Origin: Tanypteryx hageni
Taxonomy: Eukaryota > Arthropoda > Insecta > Odonata > Petaluridae
Assembly: GCA_028673005.1 (NCBI GenBank)
Contig: CM054113.1
Span: forward strand, 35,282,117-35,346,116
Direction of reading: 5' to 3'
DNA: 64,000 nt
Under the pieces are notes generated by a model. The model saw only the letters and a list, made by a program, of their open reading frames with translations, was not told the origin of the DNA and did no database searches. Below are positions 45,349 through 56,745 of this stretch, piece after piece; position 1 is the first letter of the stretch, and every line of letters begins with the position of its first letter. The translations under genes were made by a program, and so were the position numbers.

Positions 45349-46100
45349 GGTTCTTTTTTTATACCTGATTGGCTGAGAAGTTTGCTCTTTTCTCTGTAAA
45401 GGCACAGTTCCCTATCAAAGAAGTGGTCAAGTCAAGTCAGGGAAACGAGCTCCGAGAGATAAGTAAACTTAAGAGTGTGAGAACTCTCAAAAGAGCTTCT
45501 GAAAACCGCAAAACATTGTCAATGCCTTTTCTTTTAGTACCTCTTTTGCGTTATTTAGCAAGGCCGCTTCTTCCCTTTTTACTTCCAAAACCCAAGTAAG
45601 ACCAAATTAAGTTCAGCTGGTTGGGAGAGGTCCTTCTGAGAAAATATTTCTTTTAATTGTTTCCTTCTTGAGCTTAGCAATCTCAAGCTTGTGTGGATAT
45701 TTTGAAACCAATACGCTCCGCGAGGACTCGGGTGTTTCCACAGAATGCGTTCGATCGTAAATAAGATAGTTATATTACTTAAGTAAAGTGCAACTAATTT
45801 CAATATACGAACATTCGATGGTATTGAGCATGATATATCTTATGATAGTTCAAGATTGACCGTAGGTTTTTAGCAAGGCAGTTTATTGAAAAGGAATAGG
45901 ATACAAATTTAAATGTTCACTTCGGAAAAAATATTCCCTGGGGAATATTTCACGTTATTTTAATGACTAACAAGTAAGTAAGTGGAACATCTTTTTTCGC
46001 TATGAAAGTATTAGAACCGCAATGCATTTAAGTAATCGAATAATAAAATATAAGTTTTGAAATTCTCCGCGCTTACTCGATAATTTCGCGACCTCGTCTC
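45345..46100. other. Non-coding sequence
   Basis: No family motif or repeat structure recognised. A 76-residue frame at 45369-45599 is basic with a hydrophobic end but has no detectable homology cue. Confidence 0.4.
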
Positions 46101-46799
46101 TTGATATGCTCAACTACAAAAGGATTCGTATTCTGTCTTATTTCGGCTCCTTTCTTCCTTCTTCAATTCCCCATTTACTCCCTCCCTCCCCTTTCTTTTT
46201 TGTTTGGAGTACGGCTCAAGTGCAGCGCACAATATTTGAAACCTATAGCTTCTTTCATTTCTTCTCCAAAAACGTTCCAATCGCCGTCGGCGTTCATTTC
46301 TTTGCCACATTCCCTCTTTATCTGTCCATCGGCTGTAGCATTTTATTTGCGTTATCCATCATTGTCAGACCTTCTTCCGCCAAGTATTCTCCTCTCCGAT
46401 AGACATAAAAACAATAGCATTCCATTTCCCGTGCCACTTTCCCTCTTCTACCCATTTATATACTTTAATCTACCACTGCTATTTCGCTTGCCTTGGCCTT
46501 TGTTCCCACCCCTTTTCCCTTACCCTCGCTTTATTCCTGCGAGCCTTAGGGGTCTTTTTGTAACCTCTCTTTCATCTTCCTCCTTCCTTTTCTTCCCTAC
46601 ATTCCTTACTCTACACGGCGTTTGTCTGGGCATCCTTGCTCAGCTCTCCTTACTCTTTATTTCTAAATGGGAGTCAGCTGAAGCAAACGGCCTCCAACCG
46701 GAAACTTCATTTCTAGCCTCTTCGCTTGTAAAAGAGAAAGGGGTTGCTGGAAATGTCAAGCTGAAGAATGCACTGGTAAATACAAACAGAGGGCTTTGA
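46101..46799 (+). other. Unrecognised 232-codon open frame in C/T-rich sequence
   Basis: This is the longest frame in the window that does not belong to a transposon. It is Ser/Leu/Phe/Pro-rich because the DNA is pyrimidine-rich. No domain, signal or conserved motif is visible. It overlaps other frames on both strands. I regard it as probably non-coding unique sequence, but it cannot be excluded as an orphan gene or exon. Confidence 0.2.
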
Positions 46800-46869
46800 T
46801 TTTTTTGCGCAAGTTTTTTCAGAAAAAAATCCAGAATTAAGTTTGGTACATTAAGACACCTAACAATTT

Positions 46870-47130
46870 TAAAATTAGCATTTTTGCAGTTTTTATCACA
46901 ATTACGAGAGTGTTGCCGTAGCAACAACAATTGTTGGACTAGCATTAGGTATAATCTAGTAACTGTAGTACATACTCGCGTTTTTTTGCCGCACAAATGT
47001 GCGTGATCAATTTAATATTCCGTTCAAATGTATTTGTAATATTTTATAAGGGTAAATTATGAAATTTAGGAACACAAAGAGCAACATACCCGCGGTGATT
47101 TTAAAGCTATTAAAGGCAATATAAGTATTA
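46870..47130 (+). repeat. Repeat family 4, collinear copy
   Basis: TTTTTGCAGTTTTTATCA, TTACGAGAG, AGCAACAAC and, further on, TTTAATATTCCGTTC, AATGTATTTGT and AACACAAAGAGCAAC match the two separated halves at 10330-10420 and 10720-10850. Here the halves are in the same orientation and adjacent, so this is likely the more original arrangement. Confidence 0.65.
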
Positions 47131-47499
47131 AATTAATGATTAAATGGAAAGTAGGCATCATAAGTTCCGTTTAAATCATCCTGTTTAAGATGGAATACCA
47201 CCAAGTAAAGGCCAATAAAGTGAAGCTTTTGTTAAAAGATAGTACAGCTTACTAGGCCAAATTGTACTGTAAACGTTCAGTCAAAATGCGCATTGCCTCT
47301 CTGAATATTTATTTCAACAGTATATGCCTTAAGCTTGGTCTCATACCCAGCTACGCGAAGATCTGAACTAAATCTACTTCACCTGCGACGAAGTACGCTT
47401 CCCACTTAGACACCACTGTCAATATTCGCAAAGAATTGCGAAAATGGTTAGTCATAACCTATCTTATAATTTGCCCTTGCTTCATCTTGATCTCTCTCA

Positions 47500-49425
47500 A
47501 TCTTTACGTTGAGTGGAGTGGTCAGCCACCAAGGATCTTGTTCGTCAATATGCCAGTGATATGGACTTTAAGGAACGGAACAATTTTAGACAGAAAGTAG
47601 AAAAATCTTTTCAGTGCTTCTGTGAATACCTCCTCCTACTCCTCAACCTGTGGTTTCCGATACTGGTAAATTTCATTAACGTGTTCAAATTTTTTTTTCT
47701 CACCAATTTCAAGACAACAAACTTCAGTTATCGAGCAGGGGCTTGAAGATTTCAACTCACTTTCCGATTTACGCACGCGATATTTAATATTTAGCTGATG
47801 ATTGTGAAATTGCGTTACGTAAAGAGAACGCTAGTGAAAAACATACTCTTGTTCAGTCTTTGGTAAAAATACAATCCACACCCTTCCAAGCCACCCTTTC
47901 CTCCTAAAAAATGTTGTGTGGTGAAAGACGTATTCGTACAACTTCAAAACATTAAGATTTAGTTATACATAAGGCTAACAAATGCAACTGTGTTTTGCTC
48001 AACAAGAGTGGAATAGGTTTAAGCCTTTATCAATTGTGTCAATCTCGACGTGTTTTCCAAAGATCCCACTGTCTCATTTCAAAATTCTATTCGAGATATT
48101 TTACGTCAGTGCTCCCTTTATTCCTGTGATGATATCCCAAAATTAATGTGCGTGAATACGCTTCCTCCTCGGTTGTACGGTTCACCTAAAATACACTAAT
48201 CTGACATCCCATCAGACCCATTGTGTCTGACATTGGTGCTCCTGCCCTTAAGCTAGCAAGTTGAACTTTCTTGTGAACAATTCATCGGCTTTTTCACCGA
48301 CTCATAACGTTAAGAATTCACTGCATTTAGTGGAAAACATTCAACATCTATCCTTCCTCCATACTGGTTTCTTTTGATGTAACCTTTTAACAAGTGTTCT
48401 TCCCGATGAAGCCTTATCCACTCACTGTTCAATTACTTTTTATGCTAACACCTATACTCCAATAGTTAATGAATTGTCTAAATTGATTCAAATTTGGTTG
48501 AATCAAAACTATGTTGTTTATAACTGCCTTTTCATAAACAAAGCAATGGTTTGGCAATGGGTTTCCCCTATCTCCTTTACTCGTCAATACTTATATGAAC
48601 CATCTCGAGAAAAACTCTTTGACTCCGGTAACAATGAGATTGGATACATCAATTACTGGTATAGATACGTGGATGAGATTCTTTTTTTGTGGAATGGGAC
48701 TGGCAGACAATTAGATATTTTTCTAATTTTTAAAAATAATTTTTATCAGAACATTTCTTTCACTTGTGAGAAAGAATGTAATGAGTCAATTAATTTTTTG
48801 GACTTAAACATCAAAATTGAAAATAACAAACATGTTTTTGAGATCTACCGCAAACCGTTTTATATTAATAATTAAATCAGCTCTAATCCCAGGCATCATT
48901 TTTCTCATAAATTAGCTTCCTTTCATTATCTGTTACACAGACTTTTAAATATCCCCCTATCCGAAAAAAAAAATTATTAAAGAAGTTAATACTATAAAGC
49001 AGATCGCACTTGCCAATGGATATAAAGTGGTTTTAGTGGACAAACTTGTTGACAAGAAACGAAGAAAAGCAACTATTTACCTCATCTTTACTACTACCAG
49101 CGACGGTGACAGTAAAAAATGGTGCACTTTGAGTTTCCTTGGAAGTCCAAGCTGCATCATCGCTTACAGTTTCCCTAAAAACCATTATAAAATTACATTA
49201 AAATCTCTTTTAAATTTAAGAATCTATTTGTTAACCGTAAAGACAGTGTGGAAAATTTGGACAAAAGTGGTATTTATAAACTATATTGTGCTGACTGCAA
49301 CGGTGTTTATGTTGGTCAAACCGGAATAAAATTTAAAATCAGGCTTAAAGAACACTTTCAAGCTTTCAGAGACATTGTTATGTCTAACTCCTACTTTTTC
49401 AAACACCTAATTTATTCCCAACATT
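47500..49425 (+). pseudogene. Degraded Penelope-like element (RT plus GIY-YIG endonuclease)
   Basis: Plus-strand pieces in order: VIHKANKCNCVLLNKS (about 47958-48010); DPTVSFQNSIRDILRQC (about 48066-48115); PPRLYGSPKIH, then RPIVSDIGAPALKLAS (about 48165-48265). Next is a frame from 48474 with the RT catalytic region YRYVDEILFLWNGT (the second Asp of YVDD is Glu), then CEKECNESINFLDLNI and FEIYRKPFY to 48875. After a gap, SGIYKLYCADCNGVYVGQTG and FKIRLKEHFQAF (49266-49355) form the GIY-YIG nuclease. Many frame changes and stops, plus the substituted catalytic residue, make it inactive. It differs in sequence from the element at 17242-19394, so two Penelope lineages are present. The upstream stretch 47500-47750 may be the N-terminus, but this is weak. 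Confidence 0.85.
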
Positions 49426-49429
49426 TTTA

Positions 49430-50269
49430 AATTTGAAATTTGCCACTTGTGCTCAATGCGTTGGAGCAATTAGAAATCAATTAATAATGTTACGGTTTTG
49501 AGCAAATATTTGTACCTTTCCCATTCTCCTGTTATAGCGGCTGTCGCTAATCACTAAGAGACCAATTACCCTTCCTCCCCCACTTCTTTTCTAACCTCTA
49601 GCCAATTGTTTCGTCCTCATCCCTTCTTCTCATATCTACCTTAACCATCCCCTCTTCCCACCCATCCTCCCGAGCCTAACCTATACATATCGCGTTTTTA
49701 TAATCTTTGTCACCGATGACGATGCAATGCAGTTCCGTAACTAGAGTATGGCGAAGGCGCCGAACCTTCCAGCAAAAAATGCCAAATTTTTTTTTCCCAT
49801 AAATAAGTATTAATTTAATGCTCAAATGATAAATTTACGTTTAATAAAATGTTACCATTCTCTATTAAAATTCAGGAAAAATAATATTCTTTAAAACTTA
49901 GATGTTTCCTTAAATTTAGCCATAGGCGCCATATCTCCCAGGTACGTCTCGGATGCTATGCGTCCGAACCCAGGTCGTGTTTTTCAAAAAATTTTTGGTG
50001 ATATATTGACATATGTTACTAATGGTACCCATAAAAACTTTTTCGAAGTCAGTCAGAAATCTGAAAATAATAATAATAGCCTATTTATCTCTATAAAATT
50101 AGACAACTGACATTTTGAATTTCATGTTTGTTTTTATATATTATATGTGCAATTGTAATTGCTTCCCCCTTACGAAAAAGATAACATTCCAGTATTGGAA
50201 TAAAGAAGAAGATATTTTTGGTCAATCGTTAAAAATGTCCATAGTCCATACTCAATTTATTGAATAATT
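49430..50269. other. Non-coding; T/C-rich tail of the Penelope remnant, then AT-rich sequence
   Basis: The first 250 bp are T/C-rich (CCCTTCCTCCCCCAC-type), probably 3' sequence of the Penelope element. Near 49960, GGTCGT/GTCCGAACCCAGG resembles a reverse tRNA B-box as found in the repeats at 44245 and 50680. Confidence 0.4.
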
Positions 50270-50830
50270 ATAACCAGCAATTATCAACGTTGCATTCTAT
50301 TAAGTATGACGTTGCTACAACTATAATTTTGATCTTCCATAAAAAGCGCGAAGCAAATAACGGAATTCTTTCGTCTATTTGAAGGCTTAATAGCCGATAA
50401 TTTAATCGGAGGCAACAATGTGGATTTCTTGGCAACACCCGGTAAGAGTACGAAAAACCCACAAAAATTGGAAAATAAACGCGTTTTTCGGATGAATTCT
50501 TCCGTATAAAATATGATCATTGAAATAATAAGATATATAATAGCTGTAGCCGTCGATTAAAGTTAAAACGGAGAAATTCTGTCCATAGTTACGTATTTTA
50601 ATGAATGAAGGAAATAAACCTTGCACTCTGAAAAATCTAAACTCTTGTGTAAACATATAGTAAAATATAATCGTCTACCGGAGTCGAACCTGAAACCGAA
50701 AATAATCTTCCCGGGATCTCCTAGTTGGCAAAAACAAAATGGCCTTTACAGCATTTATCTATGACAAACTGTTCAAGAGATAAAAGGGGGGACGGACGGA
50801 CGGCTAGGCGAATTAATATATAATCTAGTA
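50270..50830 (+). repeat. Repeat family 5, copy 1
   Basis: Similar along its length to 58375-58870. Shared blocks are TCTATTTGAAGGCTTAATAG, TCAATCGGAGG (TTAATCGGAGG here), TTGGCAACACCCGG, AGAGTACGAAAAA, ATTCTTCCGT, GGAGTCGAA.C and a terminal GGACGGACGG motif. The reverse strand of the GGAGTCGAACC word is a tRNA-like B-box. Non-coding. Confidence 0.8.
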
Positions 50831-51289
50831 AATCTAGAGCTATGAAAAATAATATATATTATATGATGTAACGTAATCATGTTTATTTATATCTTTCCTC
50901 CTGTATTTTAACCTTGAATTATAGATAATAATTAGATTTTGCATTATTTAAACGTGAGATATTAAAATCATTATACTGTTTACACATACAACTTGGAATT
51001 AGTTTTCATGACTTTCTTAACATTTATTTCAGTTTTTAAGATGATACAAAGAATATTAGAACAAAATGAATGATCACTTTATTTTTGTCAATCAAAATTT
51101 ATGATAACTTTGGTTTTGTGTTTTATATCTAAAGTGAACCAGAATGTTCATTAAATATTAATTATCTCATACATAGGCGTTTATGGATAAAGATGAAGGC
51201 CAGCGATAAAAATTCAATCACAAAAAGATTGGTAGACCTAACTGTTAGCATACTTTTCAAAAACTGGAAAGTAGTCTTATGAGATCGCC

Positions 51290-51500
51290 TTGGTGTCCGT
51301 ATGTGTGTGTATCTCAATAACATCTTCTTCATGAATTAACCGATTTCAACTAAACTTGGTGCATAGAATAAGCACATATATTAATGACCAAAATGACATA
51401 TTTGGATCGGATCGACTAAGCGGGGGTAAAACAATTGAAAAGTTCAACTTTTCAGTAATTATGAATTTGGAAGAAATTGCCAAACCAAACTATATATATC
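51290..51500 (-). repeat. Fragment related to repeat family 1
   Basis: CCGATTTCAACTAAACTTGG, a TATTAATGACCAAAATG stretch, GGATCGGATCGACTAAGC and TCAGTAATTATGAATTTGG follow the same order as the sub-units of family 1 (reverse strand of 2530-2680). Neither terminal end is present. Confidence 0.55.
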
Positions 51501-52795
51501 TATATTTAATACAGTTTTCATAGATTATATTGCGATGTTGACCACAAATAAACTGCTTTCATGATGTGCACTTCACCGAATACAGTTTGTATCAACATGA
51601 TTACCTTTCTTCGCCGCGGTAATATATAAAATCCTCAAAAATGCTTTGAGCTCCACTATCGAAAGATCTCTAAGACAACGACATGTTATGACCGAGGTCT
51701 AAAAGCGAAGTGACCTCAGTAGGAGAATACTTAGGGGAAGGTATATTATAAAGAGAAACGATGTTTACTCCTTAAATTCTTGAGCTATAAGTAAACACAG
51801 CTGCTCTGGGTCTTTTTTCACCCATAGTGTAGCATTTAAGGGTTAATGTAAACACATAAATGGAACTCGTTATCATCTTGTATAATTGGAAGTATTGACG
51901 AAATTGGTACAATGAAGAAGAGTTTTAAAGTCACAGATGCGTCCCATGCCATAAGAAACTGCAAAAATTTCTCATTTTGATAGGTTTCTTTTGTAAGAAA
52001 TTTTGCCCTCTGTAGCAATGATATGAGTACGTCGTCTTAAATTAAAGACGGGGTTATAATGCAAGGAAAAAATCATTTGCATACTCCTCAGAACTGGAAG
52101 AGGAATAAATACGAGAAGAGGAAATCCTGCGAGTACTGTAGTATTTTTCGCACAAGAAAACGATTAAAATCGGTTAATTTCGTCAACAATATATACATGC
52201 GGCACCATCAGTCCAAAAACACATACATTCAAAAACAATGCAAAAACCTTGAGAAAATTAATCCAGTACCGTTCTTATTGAATAGGATATGACAATGAAA
52301 ATATTATGAAAAGGTCAAACGTATGTGTGTATATTGTCCCCTTAATTGGTGTTGTTATCTGTAAATGTAGAACAATTTCTAAAAAGAAGAAAAAGACCTC
52401 TAATTAAGGCGTAGAATTTAAATGTTACTGCAAAAAATTTAATTCTCACTGTACTATTTACACAGCCGAGAGAATGAAATTGAATGGAGTAGTTTTATGT
52501 GCGATTTAAAAGTATGGAGGTCAGACGAATTTATCTTTTTTTTAAGAGAAGATAGAGAGCAATCCGCAGAGATATATATTTCATTCTTATTACTTTCCAA
52601 TTCATTGTAATTAGTTTTGGAATATAATGACACCCTTGTAAATGTGCGTCATCATTACTTAAATTAAACCAATATATTGTTGATGAGAAAAGTTTCATTT
52701 TACAGTTATTACTATAAAATTGTACATTGTAAAGGTTTCGGTTGTGAATTTGCTAAGTTCCTCGATTTTATGTATACTGAAACAATTTTAATCGT
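51501..52795. other. AT-rich non-coding sequence
   Basis: No coding motif, TIR or tandem repeat was recognised. Small frames at 51836-52018 and 52059-52292 have no family signature. Confidence 0.4.
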
Positions 52796-52995
52796 GATGG
52801 AGTGGTTTTATGTTTAGCATCCTGGGTTCGAATCCTGGCGGAGGCCAGTTTTAAAACCTGGCCGTTCCCCGTCACTTTGAGGAGGACACGCGATTGCTCC
52901 GCCCTCCGAAAAGGACGCTGAGCAGTGTGCTCCTGGGCGCTTTCGAAAGAGTACGCTAACCAAGTTTATCTCCTCCCTTCTGTGCGTGGTGTTAT
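52796..52995 (+). repeat. tRNA-derived SINE fragment
   Basis: TCCTGGGTTCGAATCCTGG (about 52821-52839) contains a consensus Pol III B-box and can form a T-arm-like stem. It is followed by a GC-rich body (CCTGGCCGTTCCCCGTC, GCTCCGCCCTCCGAAA, GTGCTCCTGGGCGC) that stands out from the AT-rich surroundings. No A-box or complete tRNA fold is visible upstream, so the copy seems 5'-truncated. Confidence 0.65.
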
Positions 52996-54538
52996 CCACC
53001 TGTAATTATGGTTATGTGGAAAGAGATAATGTATTTTGTATTTCATCTGAAGACAAAAGAAAGCGGTTGTAACATAGGCCAAAACAAATAGACGCCGGAA
53101 ATCTATTTAAATCAGCGATATTTTGGAAATTTAATATCTTCAAATTACGAAAATCTCCTAACCGATCATTTGATTAAAACGCGCCAGGAGATGGAAAGTG
53201 AGATTCGTGAGAATACGGGGACACAGGCATACGTAAACTCATTCCACGAGTTTGTAAAAAATACCGTGAAAAATTAAATTGGAAGAATAAATTACTTATT
53301 CATTAATGAGATAGAAGTAGTTACATTAGTATATACCAAATTGCAAGACTCGAGTTCATCGAAATGTAGTAATCCCGGAGATGTGGATTTAAGAAGGAAA
53401 TTTATTTTATCAAGTGGATTAAAAGCTAAATTCCCAAAAGCAAAAAAAGCCACGTAGACTGAGTGCAAAACGAGGATATGGCGAAGAAGACATAAAACCT
53501 TTTTAAAAATCAAGAGAGGCAAGAAAGCTCCTTCCGCGAAAGATAGTATTATTAGCGATAACGAGACGCTCGTGACGTCAAGGCGTCACACTCACTTTTT
53601 AATTAACACAAAGGGCGTATCGACCCGGATCTTAACTTTCTCATTAGCATGGCTATCACTAACCCTCGTTGTCTAGCGCGCCGAAACCTCCACGACATTA
53701 AAGGCCTCACTTGAGCGGTTTAATCACGCCGTTCGTTAGAAAAAGAAGAATCCTTGGGGGGTCGCGGACAAAGTAATCGATTAAACGTGCTCCGGAGAGT
53801 TAGAGAAATTTATGGCAAGGCGGCGGAAATCTGGAAACCGCGATAATTAAATTCATTTCGTATTTCAGTCACGTTATGTCGCGATTACTGAACTTAACAG
53901 CGGGAGTACGGGTTCATCTACGTGAACGCGTTTGCCTTCAACTCATTTTCGCAGTAAATCTTATCTAAATAAATAAAATGCAGCAAAAAATAAAACATTA
54001 AAGACTATAAGGATATGTCCTGAAAGACAAAAACGTAATTGGCAAAATTTAACGCAGAATGTAGAATTGGTTAAGAATTAATGGATAAGAAGTCTAGAGA
54101 ATATAACGGAGGTGATATTGATTCGAATAAATTATTAACGGACTGCGGTCAAAAGTTAACCAAGCTTATAAAATTAGATATATTTAAGCTCAAGAAATTA
54201 TGCAATAACAAATTAATAGTTATTTACTAGAACCATTTTGCTACCGAGGTGTCTACAAATTCTGCAAATATCCTCTACCAAAAATAAGCTCTCATATTTA
54301 GTGTCTGAATAGCTGCAGGCGATTCAGCAAATGTAGTGAACTATTGTCAGAAAGTCTAGTCAACTTACAGAACAAGCAGCTAAGTCACAAAATTAAATTT
54401 TATTAAAGCGCAAAAATAACAGGAATTACCAGCAATTTCATATTTTTCCTATTTAAAGTTAAAAAAATAATTTATAAAATAAAATTTGGAGTATGGATTC
54501 ATCACTTAAAACACTTTAAAATATAAAAGAATGTTTTA
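52996..54538. other. Unique non-coding sequence with a GC-richer, CG-containing core
   Basis: The part at 53540-53940 is less AT-rich and has a perfect TGACGTCA palindrome (53573-53580, a CRE-type site) as well as several TTAATTAA/AATCGATTAA-like AT palindromes. It has no repeat partner in the window. It could be a conserved host non-coding element. Confidence 0.35.
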
Positions 54539-55118
54539 TTAGGTTGACAAGAAATTAACGTCGTTTTTGTGAATAGGTTTAATTGAGCACTTACAACCTT
54601 TAGAATTTGTTCTAGTAACCAATTAAACATATCATTCGTGTAAATAGGATGCTTATGATCATTGTTGTCCCAGGCAACCCCTCATATTCTTGTTTAAACA
54701 TGACCGCCGACGAGACACACATTCGGCATATAATGCTGTATGAATTCTAAAAACGAAATAACGCTACTGTATCCACTAAGAATATCCGAGAAGTTTATAG
54801 AAAAGTTCTGGATATCCGCAAATGTCAGCGAGGGTTCAACAAATTCCGTTTTGGAGACCTCAGCCTCGAAAATTGCTCCGGTAGAGGCCGCCATATTGAA
54901 ATCGACATCGACGCTTTGAAGGCACTCGCGGAGTGTGTCCCTCGGCAACACACCCGTGAAATAGCGACAAAATTGAATATCTCTCATGATACACTGCGAA
55001 CACACCTCATATTATCATAGATAATAATGGAATTTATATCATTGATTAAACTTCACTGCTTTTCAGTGAAATTGATTTCTTAATTTAAAAAAACGACATT
55101 AATTTCTTGACAACCTAA
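54539..55118 (+). mobile_element. Internally deleted mariner element with intact TIRs and TA target duplication
   Basis: Left end TTAGGTTGACAAGAAATTAA and right end TTAATTTCTTGACAACCTAA are inverted repeats of about 30 bp with few mismatches. Both ends are flanked by TA (54537-54538 and 55119-55120), the diagnostic mariner target. The 580-bp interior keeps only the transposase N-terminus and lacks the catalytic DDD region, so it is non-autonomous. It could be moved only by a transposase supplied elsewhere. Confidence 0.93.
54700..55020 (+). pseudogene. mariner transposase N-terminal DNA-binding domain remnant
   Basis: The frame from ATG 54700 reads THIRHIMLYEF, then TAA (54748-54750), and in the same frame NNATVSTKNIREVYRKVLD, CQRGFNKFRFGDLSLE, GRGRHIEIDIDALKALAE and PRQHTREIATKLNISHDTL before TAG at 55018-55020. 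This is the paired helix-turn-helix DNA-binding domain of mariner transposases, with the typical CQRWF.KFRSGDFSLED-like and GRP-like words. The catalytic domain is deleted. The open frame on the opposite strand (54694-55005) is a shadow. Confidence 0.9.
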
Positions 55119-55399
55119 TATATAAAACTGACTAAATCACCGCTACTGAATTTCAGAGTCTGCGTGGATATATTTTAATTGTAATAGTTAGAAATTGATT
55201 ATGTGTAGGTATATATCTTAGCATTTAGAAAGAAAACAATTAAATTCAATTATACAGAGATAATTAAATTTTAATCCCATTATGACTACTAGGAGCTATG
55301 GAAAAATGGAAAAACGTTAGCTTCAGAGAGTGCTAAAATGATCTAGTTCATGATTTAATGAAAAACTTGGAGAAATACACGATATTTCTGTAGGTAATG

Positions 55400-55768
55400 T
55401 ACTTACGTATTTACTCGTGTAGCGCGCGCCCTGCTCTACTACGCCCACCCCTATCCCTATTTTTGGGCCAGTTCGGAGGAAAAGAAATAAATTCGGGCCG
55501 GAATTAGTTGACATATGGTATTTTTAAAAAGATTCGGCCTCTTCACCAATTCCTCTTCTCTGAAACGAGGTCCGCGCGTATACTTCGTAGAATTCTTCGT
55601 CTTTTGCGAGTATAAACGTAGACGCAAGTGTGTGGCGGTGAATTTACTATCGACACTCGCAATTTATATAACCCATTCAGAAATTCTCATATAAGACGCG
55701 CACCGCCTATTTATCACCGGCGTTTCGGAAAAAATGTACGCGGGATACACGAGTAAATGCGGTATATA
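55400..55768. mobile_element. pogo-like MITE
   Basis: The left end has ACGTATTTACTCGTGTAGCG and the right end has the inverse, TACACGAGTAAATGCGGTA. The interior has GACGCGCACC/GCGCGCGCCC words next to each end, as in pogo/Tigger ends. No coding. The flanking TA is uncertain. Confidence 0.7.
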
Positions 55769-56099
55769 CCTGTTACCGAAGGATAAATCATCTGCTTTTA
55801 ATTTCAAAACACCTCTGTTGAAAAGAATTCGGAAAAAATCAATTGAAAATAACTTTAGAAAATGTTAAAGTAACGGGAACATTAGAATGGAAATATACAC
55901 CATTATGAATAATGTATAGTTCGCGGAGGGAGCTGTTTTTCTTAATTTTCTGCTTCCGTTTTTAAAGGCTCAATTCAAAAGTGATGCAATGAAATCCCGA
56001 GATTTGCGGCGGTGGAGGGATGAGTGTAGTGCAAAGGTCCTGGAGATATTCGTAAGGGAAGGAGGCGTGGAACGAGAAAGAAAGCATGCGATGCACTTT
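55769..56099. other. Non-coding sequence
   Basis: Nothing recognised between the pogo-like MITE and the GA-rich tract. Confidence 0.4.
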
Positions 56100-56745
56100 A
56101 AAATATAATCAGGTCGAGCGATGATGAATACACCTTCAGGAGAGGATCCAAATAAAAAAGAAAGGGTGACTTGGAAGGAAAGAAGTGGAGAGAAAGGATG
56201 ACAAGTTGAGAAGGGGAATCGGGAAGCGACGAAGAAAGAGGAGGAAGAGTAGTTAGCGAGGGATGAAACAGCCAGAGTAAGGTGGAGAAAGCGCGGGGGG
56301 AGAGTGAGAAACGAAATGGAGTGGAGAAAAGTGAGAGAGAGAAAGAAATATGGAAAAAGGGGGAAGACAAAGGATAAAAGATTAATGAGGGAAATATGAG
56401 AAAGAGATGGAAGAGAGAAAGTTTGGGAGAAGGAGAAAGAGGCAGAAGCAATACGATAGTAAGAGAGAGAAAGGAGTGAGAGGAAGAAAGAGAGAAAGAG
56501 GGAGAGAAAAGATGGAGAGGGTCAAAAGATAGACGAGGAAAGAAGTCGTAGAGATAAGTAAGGAGTATGGTAGAGAGGGAGAGAGTAGGAGAGGAAGAGG
56601 GGAGGGCTAAAGTCAAATGAGGAATGCAGAGGGAGGTAGGGAAAGAGGGAGCAGTGAAGGAGTGAAAAAATGTGACGTGGAGGGATGGAGGCAGAGGAAG
56701 AAAATGGAATAAGTAGAAAGGGCTTGGTCGCTGCGGAAGCTAACA
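56100..56745. repeat. GA-rich low-complexity tract
   Basis: About 640 bp made almost entirely of GAGAGA, GGAAG and AAAG words. The minus-strand frames at 56098-56616 and 56522-56746 (Ser/Leu/Pro/Phe only) follow from this composition and are not genes. The tract is irregular rather than a clean microsatellite. Confidence 0.9.

Noticed and set aside
52796..52995. Functional tRNA gene
   Set aside because: Only the B-box/T-arm part fits; no acceptor stem, anticodon arm or A-box can be placed.
54694..55005. 103-codon minus-strand frame
   Set aside because: Antisense of the mariner DNA-binding domain, which is recognisable on the plus strand.
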